A DNA stretch of 64,000 nucleotides, from the NCBI GenBank assembly GCA_949752745.1, contig OX457027.1, positions 15,615,916 to 15,679,915 of the forward strand, given 5' to 3'. Under the pieces are notes generated by a model that was given only the letters and a program-made list of their open reading frames with translations, was not told where the DNA came from and did no database searches. The position numbers were made by a program, and so were the translations under genes. The DNA is from Protula sp. h YS-2021. Taxonomy: Eukaryota; Annelida; Polychaeta; Sabellida; Serpulidae. Positions 48,161-60,400 of this stretch are shown here, piece after piece. The stretch's first letter is position 1. Each line of letters opens with the position of its first letter.

Positions 48161-48453
48161 TGCAGCCAGGCAGTAACATGGCACTTGAGTTTACCCAAAG
48201 CTGTCATTCAAAACTAAAGTGATAATTATTCCAATACTACAGCAAGCAAGGTTAGGTAACTAAATACGCATACACAGAATATTAAAAATACTGTAAAATA
48301 TTACTTAATCGAAATTACTAGTAGATATGCATTTTCACTACACAGTCGTTACCACGCATGAAATGTAGCTCTATACGTCGCCTCACACAAAAGGACTATA
48401 CAAAAATAGAGGTTTTATAATGTGTTTTACTGACAACAAAACAGTTAAAGAGT

Positions 48454-51446
48454 TCATACAACAAGTTCTTTAGAACCAATCAGATGTTGCCTCTCATGCT
48501 GTAAAAGCTTGGGCGACGAATGGAAAACGCGGTCACAGTACTGGCACACCCACACGGTGTCTGGCCCTTCTCCAGATTTCTTGCCCTTTTCCTCCTCTTT
48601 ATCTTCTTCAGGGTTTATGACACCGGGCTCGTTCGGAGGCGATTTCGAGACTGCTTTCTTGTCGCAAACTGGACTATTCTCTTCGCTCTTATTGTTATTA
48701 ACACTCTTCGAACCGCCAGTATTCGAAACTGGTTTTTCACCATGGAGAGTTTTTACGTCATCGACGTAAGCGTCCGAGTCGTTGAGAGACTTCTTCGAAT
48801 TCAAGTTCTCATCCTCAACACGCATGTCTTCACCTTTCGGATCGGTCACTTTCTTTGAATCCCCAACTTCCTTCTTTGGCTTGCTAGCTTCCTCCTTTGT
48901 CAGCGGGATGGGGAGATTGTCTGCCGAATCGGCTTCGGGCTTTTCCGGAGGCGACTCGGAGCTCATGGCCGAACCTGGCAGGATAAAGTGCACCTTGACG
49001 TGTTGATTGAGGAGGTGACTCTTGGTCACGCTATAGTCGCAGTATTTACATTTGTAGTCGCTGCGAATCATGTGAAATTTCAAGTGTGCTAAGATGTGAT
49101 CACGGCGTGCATTCGAATACGGACACCTGTCGCAGTGATACAACTTCTTCGGCTCCGTAAACGCCGGTGTGTGCTCATACAGCGACTTGATATGGTCATG
49201 GATTCCAAGATCGGACCCCTCCGAGGCGTACTGCGTGGCCGCAGCGACATCTGCCGGAATCTCCGGTAGCTGGGTGAGGTTAGCGATCGATTGGACACTA
49301 AGTAAGTTGGGATTTGGCATGCGGTGGAGTTTCTCGTGCTGCAGTAGCAAGTGGTAGCCGGGAACGCTGTAGTCACAATACTGGCACACATACTTCTGGC
49401 GGCTTCCGTGCAGGGAGACATGCTTCTCAAATTGTGACTTCTTCATGGTGGCATACGGGCACTTCTCACAGCACCACTTCTTCAAAACAGCCTTTTCTAA
49501 AATATGCTTGCCCTCCGAATACTTGATGTAGTAATTGGACTTATTCGGAAACGACAGCATATCCATCCGGGTGCTATTCCTGTGATGCACAATTCTATGC
49601 TCGGTTTCTTCTTTGTCTAAACCAATCAAAATGCCTTCCTCTTCCTCCGTATCCATTGCGTCATCGCCATTTCCCGCCTTTTCTCCTTGTAGGCTGCTTT
49701 GCACATCGCGGTCCTCCTTCTCCTCCTCCCCCTTCTCCTTCCTGCCGATACCCTCACCTTCCACGTCGTCGACGATATCCACACCAGGTGTGTACTGCTC
49801 CGAGTGCACTTTGACGTGGTGCGACAGAAGGGTTCGGTTGCCGACGTGGTAGTTGCAGAACTGGCATTTGAACATCTCCTTACCGCTTCGCTGCCCGTGC
49901 ATTTTCTCATGAAGCACGAGATTCTGGTGCCGCACATTCGTCCAGGGACAGTACTTGCACTTGTAGAATTTCCTATACATTCCCGACGACAGGCTTTGTT
50001 TGTGGGGATTCAGGACATAGCTCTGCATCACATCCGGTGACGCAATGAAATGGGGCGGCTCCGTGTTGACCTTGTGCGGGGTCACGGCCACGCTCTTGAC
50101 CTTGGAGGCGATGATGCGCTGCTTTAGCTCGGCACTTTGAATAATGTCATCCACACTGGTGTCAGAAATGTCAGACTTGCACGGTGAAGCCATGAGAAGC
50201 GAGTTATCCATACCCATATACTCCTCCCTTGCCACCTTGTGCACCGCTTCTAGGTAGTCTGTGTCGTGTACCTGCATGTGTAGCTTCAACGCACGTGCGT
50301 CTTTACACCAATAGGGACACAGTTCACATTTATGCTGTGCTGATTGCTTGGGCCTATGGAACTGCTTATGGTACAGAAACTCATTTTTCTTCCTACTCAT
50401 AAACGGGCACCTGTCACATGCGTACTTCGGTAGGGCAGAACTCTGTTTCGCCGGACTTGCTGATTTCGACAGGACACCGTCACCGGTCTTGTTCTCTGCT
50501 GCCCTGCTCCCAAACAGGTTCTCTTTCACGTGGATTCTCTCGTGGGCGCGCATATGGTGCGCCTGGGCCACGTAATACTCGCAATAGCTGCACCGGAGCT
50601 TGTTGCCTGGCTGAGGCTGGTGATTGGCTAAGTGCATCCTCAAGTGGGCGGGCTTATTGGTCCTGAAGGGACAGATGTTACACTTGTGTTTCTTGGTCAT
50701 GTAGATGGCATGCTGTGCGGCGTCGCTTCCGTCCTCGTCCTTGACCTTCAAAGGACTTTCATTGACAGGGCTCTCCTTGTCGTCACTCGTGTTGCCGTTG
50801 TAGATTTTGGCCGGCGATAGCGCAGGCTTCATCGTCTCAAACTCATCCACATAGTCTTCAGGGTTGGCTACATTGGGGTGCACCCTACGCACGTGGCGTA
50901 CCACGGAGTAGCGCAGGTCTGACGAGCGTATGGGCCCGCAGATGGTGCACTTGTACATGGTCACCACGAAGCCCTGGCTATGGCTCTCGTCGTGGGAGAC
51001 ATCCATGGCACTCTCGCCGCCTGTCATCTGTGACAGCTCGGCCGGGTCGCCGTGGATAATGGTGTAGATTTCGCGCTGCACAATGTGCTTATCAGCCTCG
51101 CTGTAGGCCTCCAAGCCGTGCCTCTTCTGCACGTGGCGCACAATCGAGTGCTTGTAATCCGACCTTTCGTTGCAGATAGTACACCTGTAGATCCCCTGCT
51201 CCGCATGTGAGCGATAATGCGTGATAATGGCCTTCTGAGAAGTGGTATAAAAACTACACTTCTTGCACAAATAAATGTCACGTTTGCCGCCGCCGCTGCT
51301 GCTACAGACGGAGGGCGGCCTGGGGCTGCTGCGGTCCGACAACTCACCGGATGTGTTCAGAGTGTCATCCTGTTCCGTCGTCGAGCCGTTGGTCATGGCA
51401 CGCTGCTGTTCAGAAGCCCGACTCAAGGCCTTTGCCAGATCAACTC
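48454..51446 (-). CDS. Zinc-finger gene terminal exon H (14 fingers)
   Basis: Acceptor TTCGGTTAG at 51455-51447; two bases complete Gly, then VDLAKALSRASEQQ. It codes 996 residues to TGA. Fourteen C2H2 fingers occur in pairs separated by acidic, Ser-rich linkers. Early ones read YLCKKCSFYTTSQKAIITHY and YRCTICNERSDYKHSIVRHV; the last reads VWVCQYCDRVFHSSPKLLQH, 10 residues before the end. Between the 9th and 10th fingers lies a strongly acidic stretch (EEKEDRDVQ, DTEEEEG). A Lys/Glu/Ser-rich disordered stretch precedes the last finger. The apparent start at 51426 is a TTG inside the exon, not a real initiation site. Confidence 0.92.
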
Positions 51447-54400
51447 CTAACCGAACACAAACAGGAGAACAGGGCTTAAGTGCTGGGATCTTACATTACG
51501 ATGTGATGCGAAAAGATTTAATCAAAAGCAAAACAAAGGAACTTAAGTCATTGATTAAATTACGTCAGTTTCGCTGGATTCTACATAAAGATTCGACAGA
51601 TTCCAGATAGATTCGCTGGAGTCTACATACAGATTCGCTCGTTTCTACATGGATTCTCTAGATTCTACACACACAGTCGCTGCATTCTCTATAGATTCTC
51701 TGGATTCTACACATATTCGATGCATTCTGTATAGATTGTCTTGATTCTACACACACATTCCCTGCAATCTACATACCGGACAAAGGATTTCCAAAGTCGG
51801 TGGTTTTTTTCGACCTCCTCAGACCACTGCCATGTGTCAGTTCGTAGTCGGTCAAGGTTTCTCTGGCGACGTCTGGATCCAAGACATTGACGTAAGCGTC
51901 GTCCACGTGTGCGTGTTGCTTAGCAACGTGCTTAGTAACGTCCGCTTTGAAGTTTGACCTGTCAAACAAACAGCTACAACTTGCAGTGTGCAGTTTCGCC
52001 CCGTTTCAAATTCGATCCACCAAACAAATATTTCAGTTTTAAAGTAACCCCAAAATGGGAGTAATTTGAATCTCATTACGCAACTCAACAACGCAACCTC
52101 TTTCCAAATATAGGCTACTAATGTTCAGACTAGAAGGTGCCTTAACCCCCATAAAATTGTGGGGAAAACAAGCCAATTTCAGTCTCATTTACATTCAACC
52201 ATCCCCGCTACCCCCACCCCCACCCCCCATTTCCATCTGACTGCCTCTCCATCGACGTGTGTCCCTGGAACTTGCCACAATGACTCCCATTCTGATCCCG
52301 TTGCGGTCATCATTTCCTACCTATAAAGACAAACGCTGCACTGGAATCTCTTGATGATCTTCAGATCCGGATGGATGTCTCCAAGCTCAAGGCCTCGTGA
52401 TTTCTTCTCCAACTAAAAAAATACAAGTCGTATATAAATTCAACAACAATCTACCCCGTCTCTGATTTCAACAAGGGATAGTTGCACAACAGATAATGTG
52501 GTGGAATGTTGCAACATGAGGCCTTTATTGTAAAATACGCTTGATATATGCCATATTTCGAGATATGTACGTATATGTATACGGTTTGCCATTTTTATGC
52601 AGTTAGTTGTTATATTTGATGGACTGCAATGGATTGCAATTCATGCTGCTTCGAATGCCAGCTTGACTGGTTGCTATTAGTGTTGCAACAACCAATAGCT
52701 ACGCTAATTGCAATTAATGCTTCAGCAGCTGCCAGCTTTCCCAATGGCTTTGCAACGCATTTTTTGTCTCAAAAAGAGACGTGTTTCACTGCACCCTCCA
52801 TGTGTAAAAACTCTTGATCATTCTACTGTGTAAACGTTGTATGCTTTTGAATGCAGCTACATCGAGCAAAAATATTTGCTTATTTCAAGCGCCTCGCCGT
52901 GTAACTGTAGGCTCCATTAGACCTTTACCGCCGCATTAAATGTGTTATTTGGCTCTTTTTACAAAAACATAGGAGGGACAATGGTTTTTAGATCTGAAGA
53001 AAACGCCACCTGAATACAGCTCACAAGGAGTGGGGGGGGGGGGGGGGGGGGGGCTCTTCATGTAATATTGGACAATAACTGGTAGATAACAGCGCGGGAA
53101 TTACGAATACTACAAAGATCTCGATATATATCAGTGGAGTTTGATCTCTTTATGTGCCATTAATAAACACCAATTACTGACATAAAACGTATATGCTTAA
53201 GATGACGCTTTTGAAAACAAAAACAGACAAATTGGTTATTTTCTCGAAATGAGTTGCAATCAAAAAACTTGTAACAAAAACGTCGAAATGTCCACTTTTT
53301 ATGTAAAAAGACAATTAAATACGAGACACAACGAGAGCACCTAAATTAAACTAGAAAAGAAAAGCAGATAACGCGTCAAAAGCGGCACGTCACAGAACTT
53401 CAGTCGCTGCATTATTTATTCACTTATTTTTTATTTGTTTTTAGGGGGGGCAGTGGGTAGTAACTACTCACCTTGGAGTCTAAGTCCAAACCCCCCGACC
53501 GAAACCTCTCTCCCCCCCCCCCCGACTAAAACCCCCCGGCGGCCTAAACCCCCCGACCCAACCCCCCCCCCCCCCCACCGTTCTCAAAAGAAAATGTGTA
53601 ATGATAATTTGTTATGGCGCCTCTTTTCGCACTCGTACGAAACATAGCCATTTGCTAGATTTTTTCGCTTTACGTACAAATGCCCTTGGTACAATATCTT
53701 TGGATTCCCTTTAGCAGATTCCATGATGGTAGCCTGATTTTTCACAGCAATCTGGGTCACTAAATTACACATTCAAGTGAATCACAATGGATATAAGTCA
53801 CATCTACCGCAAGAGAAATTGTAATTTGTAAACTCGACTGATCTCGCAACCGGCATATGAATTGCAATTTTTAATGTGTACACACTCATCAATCGTAAGA
53901 TCAATTGCAATTTCAAAAACTGAGAGCTATCATCAATGGATGTATGAAGTTTCTTTTATAATGATGATCAATTTCTTCAGTGGTACGGAAATTGCAATTT
54001 TAAACGCCGTGTGGTCTCTTTAATGGGCATTTGAAGTGTAATTAACAACATGGATGTATCGCAATTACAAAATATAAAATAGACCTGAGAACCGGGGGGT
54101 TTTGGATCGGGGGGTTTAGGCCGCCGGGGTGGTTTTAGTCGGGGGGGGGGGGGTTTGGGCCTGTTCCCCTCACCTTGTCTATGGTCTGTTCTTCTTTGCA
54201 GAGTTTTAACCTGAGTCGGGCAATCTCCACCTCGTGGTAAGTGCTCTTCGCTTCCTCCTCCGTCAGCGTGATCACGTGACCGGTTTGACCTAAAAACAGA
54301 AAGCTCTTTTCGTCTAAAAGTGCCAAGAACTGAACCATACAAATTACGCTTACCTGTATTATTTTATAAAGATGAACGTTAATGAGACAAAAAGATCAGA

Positions 54401-57400
54401 GCACTCTACAAACTTTAAAATTATACATTTACTTTTTTCAACTTTTATCTCAACTGACGAATTAAGAAAAAAGATCAACCGAAAATAAATAAATCTAACT
54501 TATTAATTTTTGGTTGTTCAATTTTTTTTATTTTTCTTTGTTCATTTTTTTTTAAATTCGTGTCAACATCTTCACTTGTACTTCAAGCCCAAAGTAATAC
54601 AGTAGCTCCTCGTTGATTCGTCCCCAGTTAATTCATGTTCTCGAAGAACTCGTACTCTATTTTCTCACCCCTAGTTGTGCGAATTAACGAGCGTCTAATG
54701 TGCCTTTTTATCCGACCTTTTTCATCTATTACGCTGGGACGTATCATGATATAACTATTCTAACTTATATGCTGTTCAAACTTCATGAGTTAGAACAGAA
54801 TATAAGTTCGAATATTTGCTACTAGATGGCGGCAACTTAAAACTCGTTCACGCGCCAACACACAGCAGACGACATACAGTTCTTGGGCCGATGCTAACCA
54901 TTCGCCCCATGGCAACCAATACTCGTGCTAATAAACTTCTTTTTCCTAAATAGGGGACTATGTAACTATATATCATCGGTACTTAAATTATTTAACTACG
55001 CAGGTCCGGTAAGGCATTCCTTACTTTCCTCCATCGCCCGCATTCTCCGAGTTATAATCGAGTTTTGTTCTTATCAGCGGTAACGATAGTGAGAAGCGGA
55101 ACTGGAACACCAGGTCGTTTGTGTAACATGTCGTTATATTTCGCCTACTTATAATCCAAGACTTTTTTGTGTAACTATAAATAGCTTCAGTAGCTATAAA
55201 TAACCTTCAGGGAAGTGCTACTAAGCGACGCATAACTTCAATCCAAACAAAGGAGATACCTGATGCAGCGATCACAGCGAGCCCACGGAAAATTCAAACA
55301 CATTTCGAGTAAGAAATAGCGTGTAACTAAGTACGAAATTGCCAAAGTAGATCTATTTATAGAAAGTTTCAAACTTTCAACGTGCCAACCACAAACTGTC
55401 AATGGCAACGACAAAACCCCCTTTGTCAGTGGAAACATGCCTTAGCAACGTGACCTTGTGGCTTTCAAACAAATTTTCTTGGTTTCGAATGTGCGAGCGA
55501 ACTTTTGCAACACTGGCGAGTGCACTTCAGGAGAAACTGAACTTCCAAACAAAATAAATAAATAAATTTAAATAAAAAAAGACATGGGAAATCAGACCAT
55601 GTTTTCTTCCAATTGCCACAAGCTTAAACATCTGCCCACCAAACGTGTTGTCGTGATGACTAAAACATGTCCTAAGTCTCATACAAAGATGGTTGGTACC
55701 GCCAGAAAACCGAACGTGCATTACACAGCAAGGCAGTGCATAAGACACGCTACTTTGAACTTGATTAAACGATGTCAAAACTCACTGGTTTTAAAAAATG
55801 AGCGTAGAATTAACAACTGAGAAAAAAAAAATGGAAAAGTAAGTTAGAATGTAATCGACGTACCCGGATGTTGAATTCGAATGTGTTTGCTCACATCCCA
55901 CTTCCAATTGGACCGCTTTCCACACAACGAACACTTCAAAATAAATCCAGAAGAAGACAGACATTACAGTAGCAATCGCCCATATGGCTGAACAATACTT
56001 TAGACAGTGTCAAAAGCACGAGTTAGGCAAGCGTTGACACATATGACTCGCACACAAAATTAAAATCAATACTGGTGGGTAAGGAAAAAAAAACTTGAGG
56101 ATCTGTGCTGCCAACATGCTATGCAAGTTCATCTGTAACGCGATAGTAAGTTCAACAATAGCGCCAAAACAGTATATTTAATGCGGCACATCTGAAGAAC
56201 TCTAGCGCAGTGGTAATGCGGCCGCAAAACTTTTTTTACATGTGGCTCACTGAAACGATTTGTTGCATAGGAAGGGTGTCTGTGTTAGTGGCAAAAAGGC
56301 CTGAGGTTCCAAATAAATAAAACACAACAGCGGCCATATAACTGTTCTTTTTGTGAAATATTTTTGCCTAACGGTGAACAAATAGTTTAAATGACGAATT
56401 TACCTCTTATGTAACTCTATGGGACTGGAATAACAAAAATTGCTGTTTCTCGATTACCGAGATAATACAGGTCACATGGCCTTTGACCAGGAAATAGTAG
56501 GTCAAAGTTCAGATCACGAAGTAACCCCTGCAGAGTGGGTGGAATCCGAAAATGAGGTTAAAACTGCATGTTCTCTGACGGTTTCCGAAATACGACAGGT
56601 ATAAAATAACACATACATAAAATTTTGAACACCTGTCTGCATGCTACATGGTATATTGGGAGTTTCCCGGAGTACCCAGCTATTTTATTGATAGATAAAG
56701 TAACCATAGGCCGTGGTTTTTCCATAACTGCATTGGACTAGATTTCACCGGTTATCCGGCAAAAAAAATGTCTGTGACTGCATTTTGTTTGTGGGTCACA
56801 GAACTACGAGCTTATGTGAATACCCTTGATATTGTTATGACTGCACCGGGTTCTAAAAATAACCTATCGGATGTCTATAAATATTTTTTCAAATTTTAAA
56901 ACTTTACCATCGCTCTCTACGACACTTTTCCACTATTTTACGGCTGTGTAAAGATATACCAAGATGTGACTACACAGCCCGGATTACTCACGTAATTCTG
57001 GCAAACAGGTGGAGCCAAAAACTCTTGTCTCCATTCCTGTCTTTACTTTCTGTCTTACTTAAACTACGTGGAGTTTCCCACCGACCACCAGGCATGTTTT
57101 ATCAGGAAAAGAGCTGATGTTCCACAAATAAAACCGCACTTAAACAAAGAAGTGTCGCCTAATTTGAATTAAGAACTATGCCACAATTCAGTTTCCTCCC
57201 CACAGGAACCTTTTAACTTTTGCGAATTTCAGCAATTTTCTCTGCAACTCTTTTCAACGCTTGGTAAAGAGGTACCGTCACTTCTGCAGCCTTATATCAA
57301 AGCTGTTATTAGTAAGTTACATAACACAAGCATGTCCAAGGACATGACCCAGCCGAGTTACCAAACAAGGAAAGAGAGAAAAACTCTGAAACAAATACTG

Positions 57401-60400
57401 TTAGGCCAAAAAATGAAGTATGTAAAATGCATTTAATTCGAATTTGGAAGCTACCCGAAAAGGGATGTTGGAGGTTGGGTTTTGACGATTCACGTATTTA
57501 TCGACAGTTACACAATCTTACAAAAATTATAAAATTCCACCATTTCGGCATTATTTTTTTTGTTCATTTGCGAAAAAAGCAAAGTCCAAGTGGAGAAGCA
57601 CCCAAGAAACTTTCGATTAACATTTTATAACTATTTGAAAAAGACTGAGAGAAATGAATGCTTTGACAATTCAGTTATTTACTACCATTTATTCCAGTTT
57701 TTGCCAAACTTCAAAGTTCCGCCATTTCCGCAGTTTTTGGCGAAGCGTGAAAGAAATAAAATCCTGTTAGGCGAACCTCTTTTTCGTCATCAATCGTCAA
57801 AAAAAAGTAATAGCCACGTGGGGGACCACCCAGGAAACATTCCTGCGTAATATCAAAACGACTGGGGTAAAACTGTGGGAGGAGTAGCATTTTAAAGAAA
57901 AAGTTTAACATACGCACATACTTTCAAGCCCCCTATAGTGATACGACTAACCCAGTCCGACAAAGTCGGCTGGGTTAAAAAGGATGCGTTTTCCCTGGTG
58001 TAATCATGACATGGTCAGGCTTCTAAAATGCTTCACTATCCCACAATTCTTAGCGGCACGACTGTCTACAAATAGTTTTTTTTTTTTCAAATGTTAATAT
58101 TACACTCTAAGACACTGTTGCAATATTTTAAGATTTTGCAAAGAGGTACTATATATTCCCTTCAGCAAAAAGACTGAAGCGCCAAGACCCATCATTCACC
58201 CAAAAAGGGACTACAGAATATTCGGTGTGAGATACCTTAAAAGGCCTGAATTTTCCTGCAACCAGCTTCTTGACATAATCCGGAAACGCTCGCCTCCCCG
58301 GACGCTTCTGGATGCTGTTCGTGCGACTCAGATACCGCTGCGCCAGTGGTTGTGCCACCGGAAATGGTGTCCCGTGAGAGGGCGCTAGGAAGGGCGGGGA
58401 TACGCGCACATTGGCTGGAGGCGGGCTTAACTTAGACGGGAGTAATCTCGGTGGTGATTTATGGTCACTCTTGTAAGAAGAGTAGTCTTCTTGCTTCGGT
58501 TCTAATTTAGTGAAGCGAGGTTGTCTGTCGGCAACTTCGTGAATGGTTTTCCTTGCTTCTTCCTCGCTTAGAGTTATCAACTAAAATAACCCAAATATGA
58601 ATAAAAAATTAAGATTTGTCCACGCACACGCAAACTGCATACTGGAAGTCTCGGCTACAGTAGATTCTCACCAACTCGGACTCGTTTTCGTCATGTGCGA
58701 TAGGTTACCACGAACTCATTATAAAGCCAATTGTTCAGAAATATCGCACAAAAGACCCACTAAGGAGTCTGCCTCGAAACGGAAATGTTCCAGCTGATTA
58801 GGTTCTACTGTAATTGTGACAGTTTCTGGCCACCTCTTAAATGCGGAAATTTATGTCATGCAATTATCAATAAATTCCACAAATTTTCACTTAGCAGCAT
58901 GGGATTTTCAAACACCGAAAAAGTAAATTATGAACAATCAAAAACACACAGTTACACGTAAATGCCAACAAAACGGGGAACGGATAACTTGGCCAAACGA
59001 TGCAAAAATAAGAGAATGAAATTCAAACAAAAAAAAAATGAACACTATAAGGGTTCAACGAGAAATTATTTCAAAACAACACAATATCAAGAAAAAGTCA
59101 TGCTTTAATCCACGGTAAAACTGACAAATTCCAAAACATCGAACGTTTAAGCACAAAAAAAAAAAACACACAAGAAAAACACTCTGGCAGATGCCAACAA
59201 GAAATTAAATGGAATTACTTTGTTGGAACAGAAGTAGATACAAAAAGTAGTTCCGTACCTCAGCATGAGGATGCCGGGAACGTATGTGTTTATTGAGGTC
59301 CCACCTCCAGTTGGACCTTCGCCCACATTCGGAGCACTTAAAAGGGCGTAGCTTTGCCGACGGGCTTGGGGTTCCGGGCTTCACCGGTGCACGTCGCCGG
59401 GGCGGGGTGCACCTGGTTATACTTGGTTCAGGTATATCCGCCTTCAAAACAACATAGGATTCGGGTTCAATACGCTTACGAGAAGTGGCATCCGCATTCT
59501 GTTCATGACACTGAGACAAGTATTGGCCGAGAGTGTCGCGTGCCTCTTTGACGTCAAGCTGAATGACGTCCATACTGCTGCCCTCGTGTGCGCGCCCAAT
59601 GTGCTTCCGAACATCCCACACCCAATTCGAGCGTTTGCCACACACTGGACACATGAAGCGTTTCAAGTTGCCGTGGATTTCCATGTGTGTTTTAACTTTC
59701 GACGGGGCCTCATTTTCATACGGGCATTGCGGGCACTTGTACGTAGTCTTGTGCGTGCCGTCCGGGAGAATTCGGCGCTTTACCTCGGGCTCAGCCGCAG
59801 CGGATGACTTATGGGGGCTGGGAGAGGCGGAAGTCCTGCCGTCACTGTCCGTACCACACGCGCTGGAATCGCCGGAGAATTTGGACGTATCTACACGCGA
59901 ATTATCGTCGCTGTCATCCCTCACCATACAGTAGGACTGGCTCAGGAGGTGGTGCACGTCGCCGTAGATGCTGATCGCCTGGGTGTGGTGCTTCTCTAGA
60001 TGGCGCTTCATGTCACCTTTCCAGTGCGACATGTACTCACAAAACAAGCACGCCCACGGTTTCTGGCCCGTATGTACGCTCATATGCCTCTCCAGCTCGG
60101 CGCGATATTTCCCCACGTAGTCACATTGTGAGCACCTCAGCTTTTGCTGGTTATCCGTACTCTGGCGTGATACTGCCGCTAACGATCTCGCTTGAGCATC
60201 AGACAATCTGCCTGGGAAGATTCTTGGCGGAAATCTAGTACTTCGAGGCTTAGGTATAGGTTGTTTATGAACTTGTTTAAAATGGGTTTTCAAATCAAAC
60301 TGATACTTGAATTTTTTGCCGCATATGCCGCACTGGAACCTGCGTTCAATTGAGTGAATGAGTTTATGCCTTCGCAGATCACCAGGCCATTTTGCAATGT

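Noticed and set aside
47488..48207. 239-residue Cys/Trp-rich open frame on the minus strand
   Set aside because: It is a minisatellite whose unit length is usually a multiple of three, open in all three minus frames; no start context, no non-repetitive domain.
51424..51426. Start of an independent 990-residue zinc-finger gene
   Set aside because: The codon is TTG, and a good acceptor lies 20 bases upstream whose phase matches exon G.
53590..53772. FLYWCH-like segment as an extra exon of the zinc-finger gene
   Set aside because: Exons E and F already join in phase, the domain is cut off at the repeat arm, and it lies inside an inverted-repeat element.
53977..54342. 121-codon minus-strand frame rich in Pro/Lys
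   Set aside because: It is a shadow: exon E in another frame plus the C-run arm of the inverted-repeat element.
56205..56320. tRNA gene or SINE on the plus strand
   Set aside because: TAGCGCAGTGGTAATGC resembles an A box, but the possible B box is about 90 bases away and no cloverleaf can be drawn.
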